Below, piece by piece: positions 48,563-57,971 of a DNA stretch of 64,000 bases. The stretch covers positions 12,276,001 to 12,340,000 of the forward strand of contig JAVHKY010000052.1 in assembly GCA_035079385.1 (NCBI GenBank), in the 5' to 3' direction. Every line of letters starts with the position of its first letter. The first letter of the stretch is position 1. The notes beneath the pieces are model-generated. The model was given only the letters and a program-made list of their open reading frames with translations. It had not been told where the DNA came from and searched no databases. Source of the stretch: Aspidiotus rigidus. Lineage: Eukaryota; Arthropoda; Insecta; Hemiptera; Diaspididae. A program made the position numbers and the translations under genes.

Positions 48563-49561
48563 TTGAACGTCGCGTTCAAACGCCGGACTCCATACAGCTA
48601 GTCTATTTCGGTGGACCACTTTGAACTTTCTGTCCTGTTGGATGCGATAGATGACATCGTTGATTCTCTTCACGACTGTCCAAGGTCCTTCCCAATTGCA
48701 CTGTAATTTTGGGTTCTTCCCTTTCTTTCTCTGTGGGTTGTAGAACCACACCCTATCCTGAGGTTCAAACTTGGTTTCATCTGCACAGATGTCATAGCGT
48801 GCCTTCATCCGGTCGCTAGCAACTTCTAAATTTTCCCTGACCAGCTCATGTACCTGCTTAAGTCGGTTCTTCAGTTCTTGCGTGAATGGCTTGACTTCCT
48901 GAGGTGGCTGAGGAGGGGTGCCCAGCTCTAAATCACACGGTAATCGAAGTTCTCTTCCAAAAATGATTTTTGCAGGTGTTTCCTTGGTGCTCTCATGGAT
49001 TGAAGACCAATAGGCTAGCAGGAACAATGGAAGTAGCTCGTCCCAATTCCGCTGGTCACTATCAATTACTTTGGATAGGAATTGGTCTATTGTTTTGTTG
49101 AACCTCTCGACCATACCATCGGATTGGGGGTGGAGTGGTGTTGTACAAGTTTTCCTCAATCCCATCAGCTTAGCCACTTCTCCAAATACCTGGGATTCAA
49201 AGTTTCTTCCCTGGTCTGAGTGTAACTCCAGAGGTACTCCTAACCTTGAAATCCAGTTTTCCACCAGCGCTGTTGCAACAGTGACGGCTTCACAATTTGG
49301 CAGTGGGTAAGCATCCATCCATTTGCTGAAATAATCTCCTACCACTAGAATATAACGATTACCTTGGTCAGTTTCTGGAAATGGTCCTGAGATATCTGCC
49401 GCAATCCGTTCAAAAGGGTATCCCACATTGTAGATTTGCATCTTAGCTCGGCCCCTAGTATTGGGTCCCTTACTGGCATTACATGTTCTGCAACATTGAA
49501 TCCAGTCCTCTATATCACTTCTACAGGCTGGCCAGTAAAACCGTTCCCGAATCTTGGCCAA
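48557..49561 (-). CDS. outer gypsy integrase
   Basis: 334 codons: IRERFYWPACRSDIEDWIQC with CRTC (zinc domain second half), catalytic D in AADISGPF, D in LHSDQGRNFES, E in SDGMVERFNKTI, then a helical part and a GPW/F motif WEGPWTVVKRINDVIYRIQ with VVHRNRL. The catalytic triad is complete. The stop lies 12 bp before the 3' LTR. Confidence 0.92.
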   Translation of the reverse strand: MAKIRERFYWPACRSDIEDWIQCCRTCNASKGPNTRGRAKMQIYNVGYPFERIAADISGPFPETDQGNRYILVVGDYFSKWMDAYPLPNCEAVTVATALVENWISRLGVPLELHSDQGRNFESQVFGEVAKLMGLRKTCTTPLHPQSDGMVERFNKTIDQFLSKVIDSDQRNWDELLPLFLLAYWSSIHESTKETPAKIIFGRELRLPCDLELGTPPQPPQEVKPFTQELKNRLKQVHELVRENLEVASDRMKARYDICADETKFEPQDRVWFYNPQRKKGKNPKLQCNWEGPWTVVKRINDVIYRIQQDRKFKVVHRNRLAVWSPAFERDVQN

Positions 49562-49569
49562 TGTTTTTG

Positions 49570-50050
49570 TTATTCCAAGATGACTACCAGATGCGTCATC
49601 AAGACATCCGGAACAAGCGCTTCAGGTATCAGTAGTTGGCGCCGGTGTGATCTGCCATCTGTTGTTTCCCAGATCCAGTAAACAATTCCATTTTCTACTT
49701 GAAGCGAGTCCCATTGTGACCATAAAATCTTTAAATTTACTGACTGCGAGCTGATATCCTGCCAGACTGGTCGTTCACCTTTCTCCTTCCAGGCTAAGAT
49801 GACTGAAATATCTTTATCCTGTTGTTGAGCATTTTTCATATCCACATTGGAACTCAGTTGTATGGCTTTGACTGAGACTTCCTTCTTCTCTTGTTTGCAA
49901 CAATGACTACAGTCTTCTGAGCATGGTCTTCTTGATAATGAATCAGCATTCTGATGACTTTTTCCTCTCCGGTGGATTATTTCAAAAGTATAAGTTTGCA
50001 GGTATTGCAGCCATCTAGCCATCTGCCCTTCTGGTTCTTTGAAATTCATT
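49570..50050 (-). pseudogene. outer gypsy pol, second part: RNase H end and integrase linker
   Basis: Resumes on the other side of the inner element with NFKEPEGQMARWLQYLQTYT, FEIIHRRGKSHQNADSLSRR (RNase H end), a cysteine-rich ring CSEDCSHCC and the linker to the integrase zinc domain (ALVPDVLMTH). A 1-nt change near 49600 shifts the frame before HLGITKTLAKIRERFYWP. Confidence 0.9.
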
Positions 50051-50837
50051 TGTTAGGATCATACCTTCCAATCATGGTTCATATCTTCGAGAGTATTGGT
50101 ATTGGTCAAATCTCAATGTTCTCAATACGGCACTACATGCTGAACTAGTACAGTCTAGTTTGAAACTGATAATTCCACTTCAACCAATTTTTGCCTCTAT
50201 GAACCAATCAAAAGACAAGACACCAAAAATACATTGAAACTAATGTAAAGTGGAATTCCTCTCATCTGAGCCAATCATAAGCCGCGAATGAATGGAATAC
50301 AAATGAACGATGGTGATTGGACAATACCAATCACCATGTTTAGTATAAGTATAGGACCGCCGTGCGTTATGAAATCAGTTCAGTTCCGGCAGTCAATTGA
50401 TGAAGAACCCAGAAGAGGGTAGTGGATCCAAGACCTAATAGAAGTTGAAGTTATCGTTGAGGAAGTTATCGAAGTTACTATCAAGGAAGTTACCACGACC
50501 GTCATCGGACTATCATTGATCAAGGAGGAAGTTGAAATTATCGTTGAGGAAGCTATCAAAATTACTATCAAGGAGGTTACCACGACCGTCATCGGACTAT
50601 CATCAATCAAGGAGGAAGTTGAAGTTATTGTTGACGAAGTCATCAAAGTTACTATCAAGGAGATATCAAGATTTTCGAAAAAGGAAGTTGGAGTTGTCCA
50701 AGTAGTCAAGAGAAGGAGTTCTCATTGATGAATACGGCATACGAATTGTGGAGCATTAATTGATAATTAGAACTCTTGCGAAATATCTGATATTACTTTG
50801 TACATATTATGTCGATTAAATTATATTGTCCATAATA
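50051..50837 (+). repeat. inner gypsy 5' LTR
   Basis: U3 has a perfect GGTGATTGG/CCAATCACC inverted pair (50312-50335), AGTATAAG at 50343 and initiator ATCAGTTCAG near 50374. Downstream, three roughly 90-bp units (GAAGTTACTATCAAGGA, CACGACCGTCATCGGACTAT) form an open, protein-like repeat. Confidence 0.92.
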
Positions 50838-51929
50838 TTTCAGAAGTGGGATTAAGAATCAACGTTGCCACTAGAGAAGAAAACTAAAATCCAATATTGA
50901 AGATTGGTGAAATCATCATACCAGAACTAGAGAAATTGGCGTAGGCACAATTGTGAATCGAGCGACTGAAATTGGACAAATGAATGTCAGATATTTGAGT
51001 GTACAAAATAGCTGATCGATAACAGATACCGGCAAAGTTCCAACTACTTCAATCTTAATAGAAGTTGAAACACCAAAAAAGTAATAGTAGATAATGTGAA
51101 ATTTCCTTGAAAAATTTTTCTTGTTTAAGGTGAAGAAACAGAATATGATGAGACAACAGCGATTGAGAAGAAAAGTAATGAAACCCAGTAGATTAAAGAT
51201 GGAAATAAAGCTAAGCAGCTAAAGATGACTTGAAGAAACAATTACCCAAGTTTGATCATAAGAAATATTCATCTGTAATTGAAGGAAGACAACAGACAAC
51301 CATTCCAAATGAAGAAAGAAGATTATGGTTGATGGAAAACTATTGGCAACAAATGCCAAGTAGTAGCAGAAATGTGAAGTTGAATTTGACCGACCACTAA
51401 TGCCAAGATAAGAATTGAAGACATCCAAGGTCAATATTTCAATTTTATTTGAAAATATTTTTGTTTAACAATAGGATATGGTAGATTGTCATGGAATAGA
51501 ATGAGCCTGTATGATGGCAGATGGAAATGGTATTGTGACCAGCCACTGGATGAATTAAGCTGAATCTTTCTGCTGCTGGTGAAAGCAAAAGCCAAATGGT
51601 GGCCAATTGTCTTAGAAATCCAAAAACGAGAGGTGGAAAAATATAGTTGGCTGTATGACACTTCAATGTGTAATGATGGAAACTCTATGTTGGTATTCTT
51701 GATGAGTGGATCAACGGCAGTATGTGCCCTGTTCTGGTGAATTTGTTGGTTGTACGGTACTTCAAGCCATGTGATGATGGAAATCTCTATACTGCGATTA
51801 TACTGATGTGATGTCTATGTTGATTGGGCAGAACATCTTTCAAAATAAGTGACATTGAATGGAATGATACTGATTCATAGATGAAGATGAAGCTAAACTG
51901 ACTCTGTACATGTCTAAGGGTTGAACTGA
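50838..51929 (+). other. inner gypsy leader with primer binding site
   Basis: Directly after the LTR, TTTCAGAAGTGGGATTAAG resembles the same tRNA-Leu-type site (CAGAAGTGGGATT shared), lacking the exact TGG. The remaining 1.07 kb has no long plus-strand frame. Such a long leader may hold packaging signals. Confidence 0.65.
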
Positions 51930-53204
51930 TTGGGAAAATATGGAACGGAACCAATTCCCAGAGATGATGATGATGATGATGACAAATGGAAATGTATTGA
52001 TTTTGGAGCAGATGTGCATGAAGAGGAAATGGTGGATAGTCTGGCGCCTTCTTTGCGGAAGCAAAGGAGTGTAGAACACTGTGCAGTCTCCAAGCAGCGC
52101 CAGAGGCGTGGTGGAGAGGTCCTCAGTGGAGCAAAGACCAGGGGTAGAGGAAGACCCCGTAGTCGCGGCTCTAAACAGATTGGTTTAACGAGAAAGGATC
52201 TGATCAATCCGGATGATATGAATGATGATACATCTGTACATGCGGTTGATAACAGCAGGAGTACCAGACAAGCGTCTAGTGGAAAGAAGACTTTCGCACG
52301 CATGGGCGGCTGGATGCTGATTGGATTTACCGGGCAGATGAACATGAATGATGATACATTTGTACATGCGGTTGATGACAGCAGGAGTACCAGACAAGTG
52401 CCTAGTGAGGAAGAAATGAATGAAGACTTTCGCACGCATGGGCAGCTGGATGCTGATCGGATTTACCGGGCAGATGAACTTAAGGTTGAAACTGAGTCCT
52501 TGATGGGAGGTTGCGGCCGGACCTCTCAACAAGAAAAGACCAGACAAACCAAAGGTTCCCACGATCACACTGCTCCACCACCAAAAAGAGCTCGAATAAT
52601 GGAAACAGCAGGAATAGAGTTACTGGTAATGAAAATGAAACAGCAAGATGAATTGATTGAATTACTACTAAAAGAACGGCAGTCAACCCCAATACCACAA
52701 CATCATTTGCGACTGGAAAGTGTACCAGAATTCAACCCAGGTTCCCGAAAAACGATTACAAAGCAATGGTTACATTCACTAAACCAATTCAAGGAAATGT
52801 TCCATTGGACCGATGTGACTACCATCTATCACATGCAAGCGCGTTTAAAAGGAATTGCTCGCGAATGGTATGAAAGTTTGACTGACTACTCATACAGCTG
52901 GGAAGAATGGCAGGAAAAATTGTTGACGATGTTCCCTGAAACGCATGATCATGCCCTCTGCATGGATAAAATGAGGGCACGAAGCAAGAAGCATTATGAA
53001 TCATATGAAACCTACTTTTTTGCAAAACAATCACTACTAAGACCGTGCCAATTATCTGTGTGGCAGCAAGTGGACCACATGATAGACGGAATCACCGATC
53101 AAATGGTACAAACCACAAGAAGAGCAAGGAGTTTCTCAACCCCCAGAAGAGTTGTATCGGGAAGGTATCCTACCCTTCTCACAAGAAGAAAGCACCCGAC
53201 CTAA
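51930..53204 (+). CDS. inner gypsy gag (capsid) with AT-hook-like motif and internal duplication
   Basis: Open for 424 codons; it opens at TTG after a stop, and the first ATG is at 52029. An acidic run is followed by KTRGRGRPRSRGSKQ, an AT-hook-like core, then two copies of a roughly 45-residue unit (NDDTSVHAVDNSRSTRQ / NDDTFVHAVDDSRSTRQ with TFARMGGWMLI / FRTHGQLDADR). The capsid follows: FNPGSRKTITKQWLHSLNQF, MQARLKGIAREWYESLTDYS, WEEWQEKLLTMFPETHDHAL, CQLSVWQQVDHMIDGITDQM. The frame ends just before the zinc knuckles, which lie in the next frame. Confidence 0.85.
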   Translation: MGKYGTEPIPRDDDDDDDKWKCIDFGADVHEEEMVDSLAPSLRKQRSVEHCAVSKQRQRRGGEVLSGAKTRGRGRPRSRGSKQIGLTRKDLINPDDMNDDTSVHAVDNSRSTRQASSGKKTFARMGGWMLIGFTGQMNMNDDTFVHAVDDSRSTRQVPSEEEMNEDFRTHGQLDADRIYRADELKVETESLMGGCGRTSQQEKTRQTKGSHDHTAPPPKRARIMETAGIELLVMKMKQQDELIELLLKERQSTPIPQHHLRLESVPEFNPGSRKTITKQWLHSLNQFKEMFHWTDVTTIYHMQARLKGIAREWYESLTDYSYSWEEWQEKLLTMFPETHDHALCMDKMRARSKKHYESYETYFFAKQSLLRPCQLSVWQQVDHMIDGITDQMVQTTRRARSFSTPRRVVSGRYPTLLTRRKHPT

Positions 53205-54507
53205 ACTATCAGAAATGAAATGTAGAAGATGTGACAAGCCTGGACACTTAGCAAGATTTTGCCGATCATCACTGTACAATGATGAAGAACAAGACAACAC
53301 CAAAGGAAAATCACCCATTGAATGGAAGAGGAATATCAGCTCAACAGTCAAGAAAGAATCAAATGAGGCATCACATCAGGAGAGAACACAGAAATGTAGG
53401 ATCTGTAACTCTATCCACCATAAGACTGAAAATTGCTGGAAAAAGAAAGAAGAGGCCAAGAAGCCAGGAAGTGCATGCTTCAATTGCAAGGGACGAGACC
53501 ATAAGGCAGCAGATTGTCCAAAAGATAAAGTTCAATGCAGCAAGTGCCAATGGTTTGGCCACTGGGCCGAAGAATGTAAGCGAACGAAGGTCAAAACCGC
53601 CAGAACTGGACACAACAACCAACAAAGTGGTTATACCGAGTGTAAAGTGAATGGAATGTTAGTAATAGCATATATGGACTGTGCTTGCGAAAGGACCCTC
53701 ATGCGGGAGAAGATAGCCAGAGAACTTGGATTAACAGCAGGAAAAGACAGAGTCAAAATCATTGGATATGCGCACTTGCCAAGTGGATTCACAAAAGGGA
53801 ACACAGAAGTAGTAGAAGTAGAAATCCAGCTGGGCTCTTACACAAGAAAACTACAGATACAGATTGTTAGTAACAAGATGCAAGATGAAGATATCATCAT
53901 TGGGCAAGACATACTTTACCAAACAGATATGAATGCTGTCATAAAATCTGGTAAATGGTGGTTTTTCAAGACTCCAACAAATGAAGCAGAAGTTGACAAT
54001 AGTAAGAAAATACTACGAAGTATAAAAAACGTAGAAATTCCAGCCAAATCACTGAAAATATACGGACATCTACCTGTTATGAATATATCGGATAAACCAG
54101 TAACCATCAAGAAAGATCAGATATTAGCCCGAGGAGTGGAAGCAAAGTTTACCCCAGATATCAAACAAGAAAAGAACAAAACACGCCAACCATTTAAGAT
54201 GGAAGATCTCAAAGGATTAATCGATGAACAAACAAAACAAGAAGTAGGGGATCAACTTCTACAGCTGATAAATGGGTATAAAGATTGTTTTGCAACCAAC
54301 TTAGCAGAGCTAGGAAAATCTAAAATTGGTTCAATGAAGATTAGGTTAACAGATTCAAATCCAGTAATCTACCGACCATACCGCCTATCATTTGCTGAGA
54401 GGAATTTTTGTCAAACAACACCTCAAGGAGTTGAAAGAGTATGGACTCATAAGGGAATCAAATTCACCGTACGCAAGCCCAATACTGCTAGTCAAAAAGA
54501 AAAATGA
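53152..54507 (+). pseudogene. inner gypsy nucleocapsid with four zinc knuckles, and protease
   Basis: The frame overlaps gag by 53 nt. Four CCHC knuckles follow one another: CRRCDKPGHLARFC, CRICNSIHHKTENC, CFNCKGRDHKAADC, CSKCQWFGHWAEEC. Then the protease: VIAYMDCACERTLMREKIAR with DCA where DTG/DSG is expected, and DIIIGQDILYQTDMNAV. It ends in the linker to RT (FATNLAELGKSKIGSMKIRL, YRPYRLSFAE), where the frame shifts near 54400. Most gypsy gags carry one or two knuckles. Confidence 0.88.
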
Positions 54508-56026
54508 TGAATTACGCATGTGCTGTGACTTCAGGAGATTAAACACAAAGACCATCAAAGACCAGTATCCGCTACCAAGAATAGATGATCTACTAGACCA
54601 ACTGGCAGGAGCAACAAGATATACCTCACTTGACCTAGCATGGGGCTACTGGCAAATTGGCGTTGAGACAGATTCAATTGAGAAGACAGGGTTCATCACA
54701 CCAGAAGGACACTATGAATGGTTACAAATGCCATTTGGATTAAGCAATGGGAGTGCGGTATTTCTACGAGCAATGAATACCATATTGGAACCAATAATGG
54801 AAACCGGCGCATTTGCCTATCTTGATGACATACTTATACCATCCAAAAATGCCAAGGAAGGACTAGAAAAACTTGGAAGCGTATTCAAAGTTCTGCAAGA
54901 AGCAGGTCTCACCATCAGACTTGATAAATGCCAATTCCTAAGGCAGAAGCTGACATACTTGGGACATGAAGTAAAAGAAGGAAAACTACAACCAGGCAAT
55001 GAGAAAATTGAAGCAGTAAGCAAATTCCCCCAACCAACCAACGTGCATGAAGTAAGACAATTTATTGGATTAGCTGGGTATTTCCGAAAATTTATCCAAA
55101 ACTTTGGGTTAATCGCCGCGCCGCTGACAAACCTTACCAAAAAAGCAACAGAGTTCCAATGGGGAGAAGCCCAAGAAAATGCGTTTATGGAGTTGAAACA
55201 GAAACTAGCAGAACGACCAGTACTAGCCATCTTTAACCCGGCAGCTGAAACAGAAGTCCACACTGATGCTTGCAGCAACGGGATAGGAGCAATCTTGATG
55301 CAGAAACAATTGGACAAAACGTTAAAACCAGTCATTTACTTCAGCCAACAAACAACCAAGGATGAGAAGAAATATCACTCCTACGAACTGGAAACATTAG
55401 CAATTGTTAGAGCATTACAGCGATTCAGAGTCTATCTTCAAGGAAAACCATTCAAGGTGATAACAGATTGTAGCGCTCTAAGGTACACATTAACCAAAAA
55501 GGATCTAAACCCAAGGATAGCTAGATGGTGGCTGCTCATACAGGAATTTGATATGACCGTTGAGTACCGACCTGGCACAGCTATGAGACATGTAGACTCC
55601 CTGAGCAGAAACCCAACAGAGTCAAATAAGAAGGAATCAGAGAAACAGATAGTGGTACTTAGCGCAAAGACAGAATTAGAAGTACAAGATTGGGTGAAGA
55701 TAGCTCAACAACAAGATAAAAGATGTCAAACAATACTTTCAGCATTCCAAGCCAAACAACCAGATGCACAAGAGAAAGAAATCAAGCGAGACTTCACAAT
55801 CAGGAATGAGCGAGTGTATCGAAAAACAGAACAAGGGTTACGCTGGGTAGTCCCCAGAAGCAACCGCAGTCAGATACTACAAATGTACCATGATGATGCA
55901 GGACATCCAGGAATAACAAAGACAGAAGAGCTCATTAGAGAAAGATTCTGGTTTCCCAAACTAAGAAAATACATCCAGGACTACTGTCACGCATGCCTAG
56001 ATTGCCTATATGCCAAACCAAACTGA
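54392..56026 (+). CDS. inner gypsy RT, RNase H and integrase zinc domain
   Basis: 544 open codons. RT: LKEYGLIRESNSPYASPILL, MCCDFRRLN, TSLDLAWGYWQIGV, MPFGLSNGSAVFLRAM, FAYLDDILIPS (active site YLDD), YLGHEVKEGKL, RQFIGLAGYFRKFI. RNase H: VHTDACSNGIGAILM, YELETLAIVRAL, VITDCSALRYTL, MTVEYRPGTAMRHVDSLSRN. Integrase zinc: MYHDDAGHPGITKTEELIRE and CHACLDC (H-H-C-C). A TGA (56024-56026) ends it before the catalytic core. The 5' end is set by the frameshift, so the listed start is not a true initiation codon. Confidence 0.92.
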   Translation: MLRGIFVKQHLKELKEYGLIRESNSPYASPILLVKKKNDELRMCCDFRRLNTKTIKDQYPLPRIDDLLDQLAGATRYTSLDLAWGYWQIGVETDSIEKTGFITPEGHYEWLQMPFGLSNGSAVFLRAMNTILEPIMETGAFAYLDDILIPSKNAKEGLEKLGSVFKVLQEAGLTIRLDKCQFLRQKLTYLGHEVKEGKLQPGNEKIEAVSKFPQPTNVHEVRQFIGLAGYFRKFIQNFGLIAAPLTNLTKKATEFQWGEAQENAFMELKQKLAERPVLAIFNPAAETEVHTDACSNGIGAILMQKQLDKTLKPVIYFSQQTTKDEKKYHSYELETLAIVRALQRFRVYLQGKPFKVITDCSALRYTLTKKDLNPRIARWWLLIQEFDMTVEYRPGTAMRHVDSLSRNPTESNKKESEKQIVVLSAKTELEVQDWVKIAQQQDKRCQTILSAFQAKQPDAQEKEIKRDFTIRNERVYRKTEQGLRWVVPRSNRSQILQMYHDDAGHPGITKTEELIRERFWFPKLRKYIQDYCHACLDCLYAKPN

Positions 56027-56807
56027 GGAGCATCAAGCGGAGAACTACACCCAATTCCTAAACCAAAATTGCCTATGGATACTCTACACATGGATCATTT
56101 GGGACCATTTGTTCCGAGCGCTTAAAAAAAAAATCTATTGGTGATAGTAGACGCATTCACCAAATACATATGGCTTTATCCAACCAAAAGCACGGGTACA
56201 CAACCAGTGATCACATTTTTGGAACAACTGATTGGCACATATGGAGTCCCACGGAGAATAATTGCACAGCATTTACTAGCAATCAATTCACGCAATACTG
56301 TAAAGACCAAGGAATCAAGCTAGTATTGACAGCAGTCAGCACACCAAGAGCAGCTGGACAAGTTGAGCGAATCAATGCCATGTATTAGAGAAACTAATTG
56401 CACTACTGCCAGAGGAAAACAAGTGGGACAAATACTTAGATCAAGTAAAGATGGGCATCAACAATACAGCCAGCGAAACAACAGGAAGCTCACCAAACCA
56501 ATTTTTTTTTGGATACCGACCAAGGATACCAACTAATGCCTTTATTGCACATGAAATTGACAGCGACCAAAGTCAAGAAACAGAAAAGGACCAAGCGGAG
56601 TGTGAAAAAGAATTTCAACAGAATCGCAACTCAAGAAGAGAAAATGCATATGAGAAAAATGAAAGGAAACAGGAGGAAATAATTCAGAGGACACTAGGTA
56701 AAAGGAAAGCCAGAGAATTTCAATTAGTTGATGACACGGTTGCCATTCCAAACGCCAACCCTAACCACCAATCCAGAGCAACAACAAAGCTGATTTGTCA
56801 GAAGTAA
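56027..56807 (+). pseudogene. inner gypsy integrase core, broken
   Basis: After the TGA the same sense goes on: MDTLHMDHLGPF (first D), then a stop in an A run at 56124-56134, VIVDAFTKYIWLYPTKSTGT in a new frame, then NCTAFTSNQFTQYCKDQGIK and VSTPRAAGQVERINAM (E) in another. The second catalytic D is lost at the junction near 56260. A further frame to 56807 gives SPNQFFFGYRPRIPTNAFIA and a lysine/glutamate-rich tail. The element could not integrate by its own enzyme as read. Confidence 0.88.
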
Positions 56808-56829
56808 CCAGCCAATGAGAATACAGAAC

Positions 56830-57182
56830 ACCATACAAAAACAGTATATAAGGAAGACAACTCTTCCTTGCTACTCATTATAAAATTGAAGTTCACAGTA
56901 TAAAGGTTATCGCTACAGAAGTTTTCACTGTTTTCAGTTGTGTTAAGCCAATAAAGTATGGCATCCTCAGACCGCCTAACCAGTTTCATTAACTTGTACA
57001 TAAGAAGCACAGAATTTATGATCTCAGCAATCATGAAAGAGAATCGTCAACTTCGGGAAGCTGATGGGCTACTTGCAGTAACAGGGTTCTTGCTACCAAG
57101 AGATCTACAAGTTTATCTCTTAATGGTTACTAATGCTGATCCCTATACTGTTTGAGGACAAACAAAGATCAGGATGGCCGAA
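56830..57182 (+). other. inner gypsy 3' region with TATA-like motif and a 65-codon frame
   Basis: AGTATATAAGGAAG near 56850 resembles a core promoter. About 100 bp on, ATG 56958 opens 65 codons (MASSDRLTSFINLYIRSTEF ...) with no known motif, reaching nearly to the LTR. It has no env-like features and no convincing polypurine tract (only CAGGATGG). Confidence 0.4.
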
Positions 57183-57971
57183 TGTTACGATCATACCTTC
57201 CAATCATGGTTCATATCTTCGAGAGTATTGGTATTGGTCAAATCTCAATGTTCTCAATACGGCACTACATGCTGAACTAGTACAGTCTAGTTTGAAACTG
57301 ATAATTCCACTTCAACCAATTTTTGCCTCTATGAACCAATCAAAAGACAAGACACCAAAAATACATTGAAACTAATGTAAAGTGGAATTCCTCTCATCTG
57401 AGCCAATCATAAGCCGCGAATGAATGGAATACAAATGAACGATGGTGATTGGACAATACCAATCACCATGTTTAGTATAAGTATAGGACCGCCGTGCGTT
57501 ATGAAATCAGTTCAGTTCCGGCAGTCAATTGATGAAGAACCCAGAAGAGGGTAGTGGATCCAAGACCTAATAGAAGTTGAAGTTATCGTTGAGGAAGTTA
57601 TCGAAGTTACTATCAAGGAAGTTACCACGACCGTCATCGGACTATCATTGATCAAGGAGGAAGTTGAAATTATCGTTGAGGAAGCTATCAAAATTACTAT
57701 CAAGGAGGTTACCACGACCGTCATCGGACTATCATCAATCAAGGAGGAAGTTGAAGTTATTGTTGACGAAGTCATCAAAGTTACTATCAAGGAGATATCA
57801 AGATTTTCGAAAAGGAAGTTGGAGTTGTCGTCGAAGTAGTCAAGAGAAGGAGTTCTCATTGATGAATACGGCATACAAATTGTGGAGCATTAATTGATAA
57901 TTAGAACTCTTGTGAAATATCTGATATTACTTTGTACATATTATGTCGATTAAATTATATTGTCCATAATA
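57183..57971 (+). repeat. inner gypsy 3' LTR
   Basis: Matches the 5' LTR with about five to seven differences over 787 bp, including a short indel near 57814-57835. It keeps the same promoter motifs and 90-bp units. Confidence 0.92.

Larger units (their letters stand above)
50051..57971 (+). mobile_element. inner Ty3/gypsy retrotransposon
   Basis: LTRs of 787-789 bp begin TGTTA and end CATAATA. A 4-bp CATT duplication flanks the element (50047-50050 and 57972-57975). It lies inside RNase H of the outer element in the opposite orientation. Long 1.1-kb leader, gag, pol in several frames, and a 3' region with its own TATA-like motif. The integrase is badly broken. Confidence 0.96.

Noticed and set aside
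51914..55335. Minus-strand frames opposite the inner gypsy gag and pol
   Set aside because: Antisense to clear gag/RT coding; no independent motif or promoter.
56830..57182. An envelope gene in the inner gypsy element
   Set aside because: The region before the 3' LTR is only about 350 bp and has no signal peptide, membrane segment or cleavage motif.
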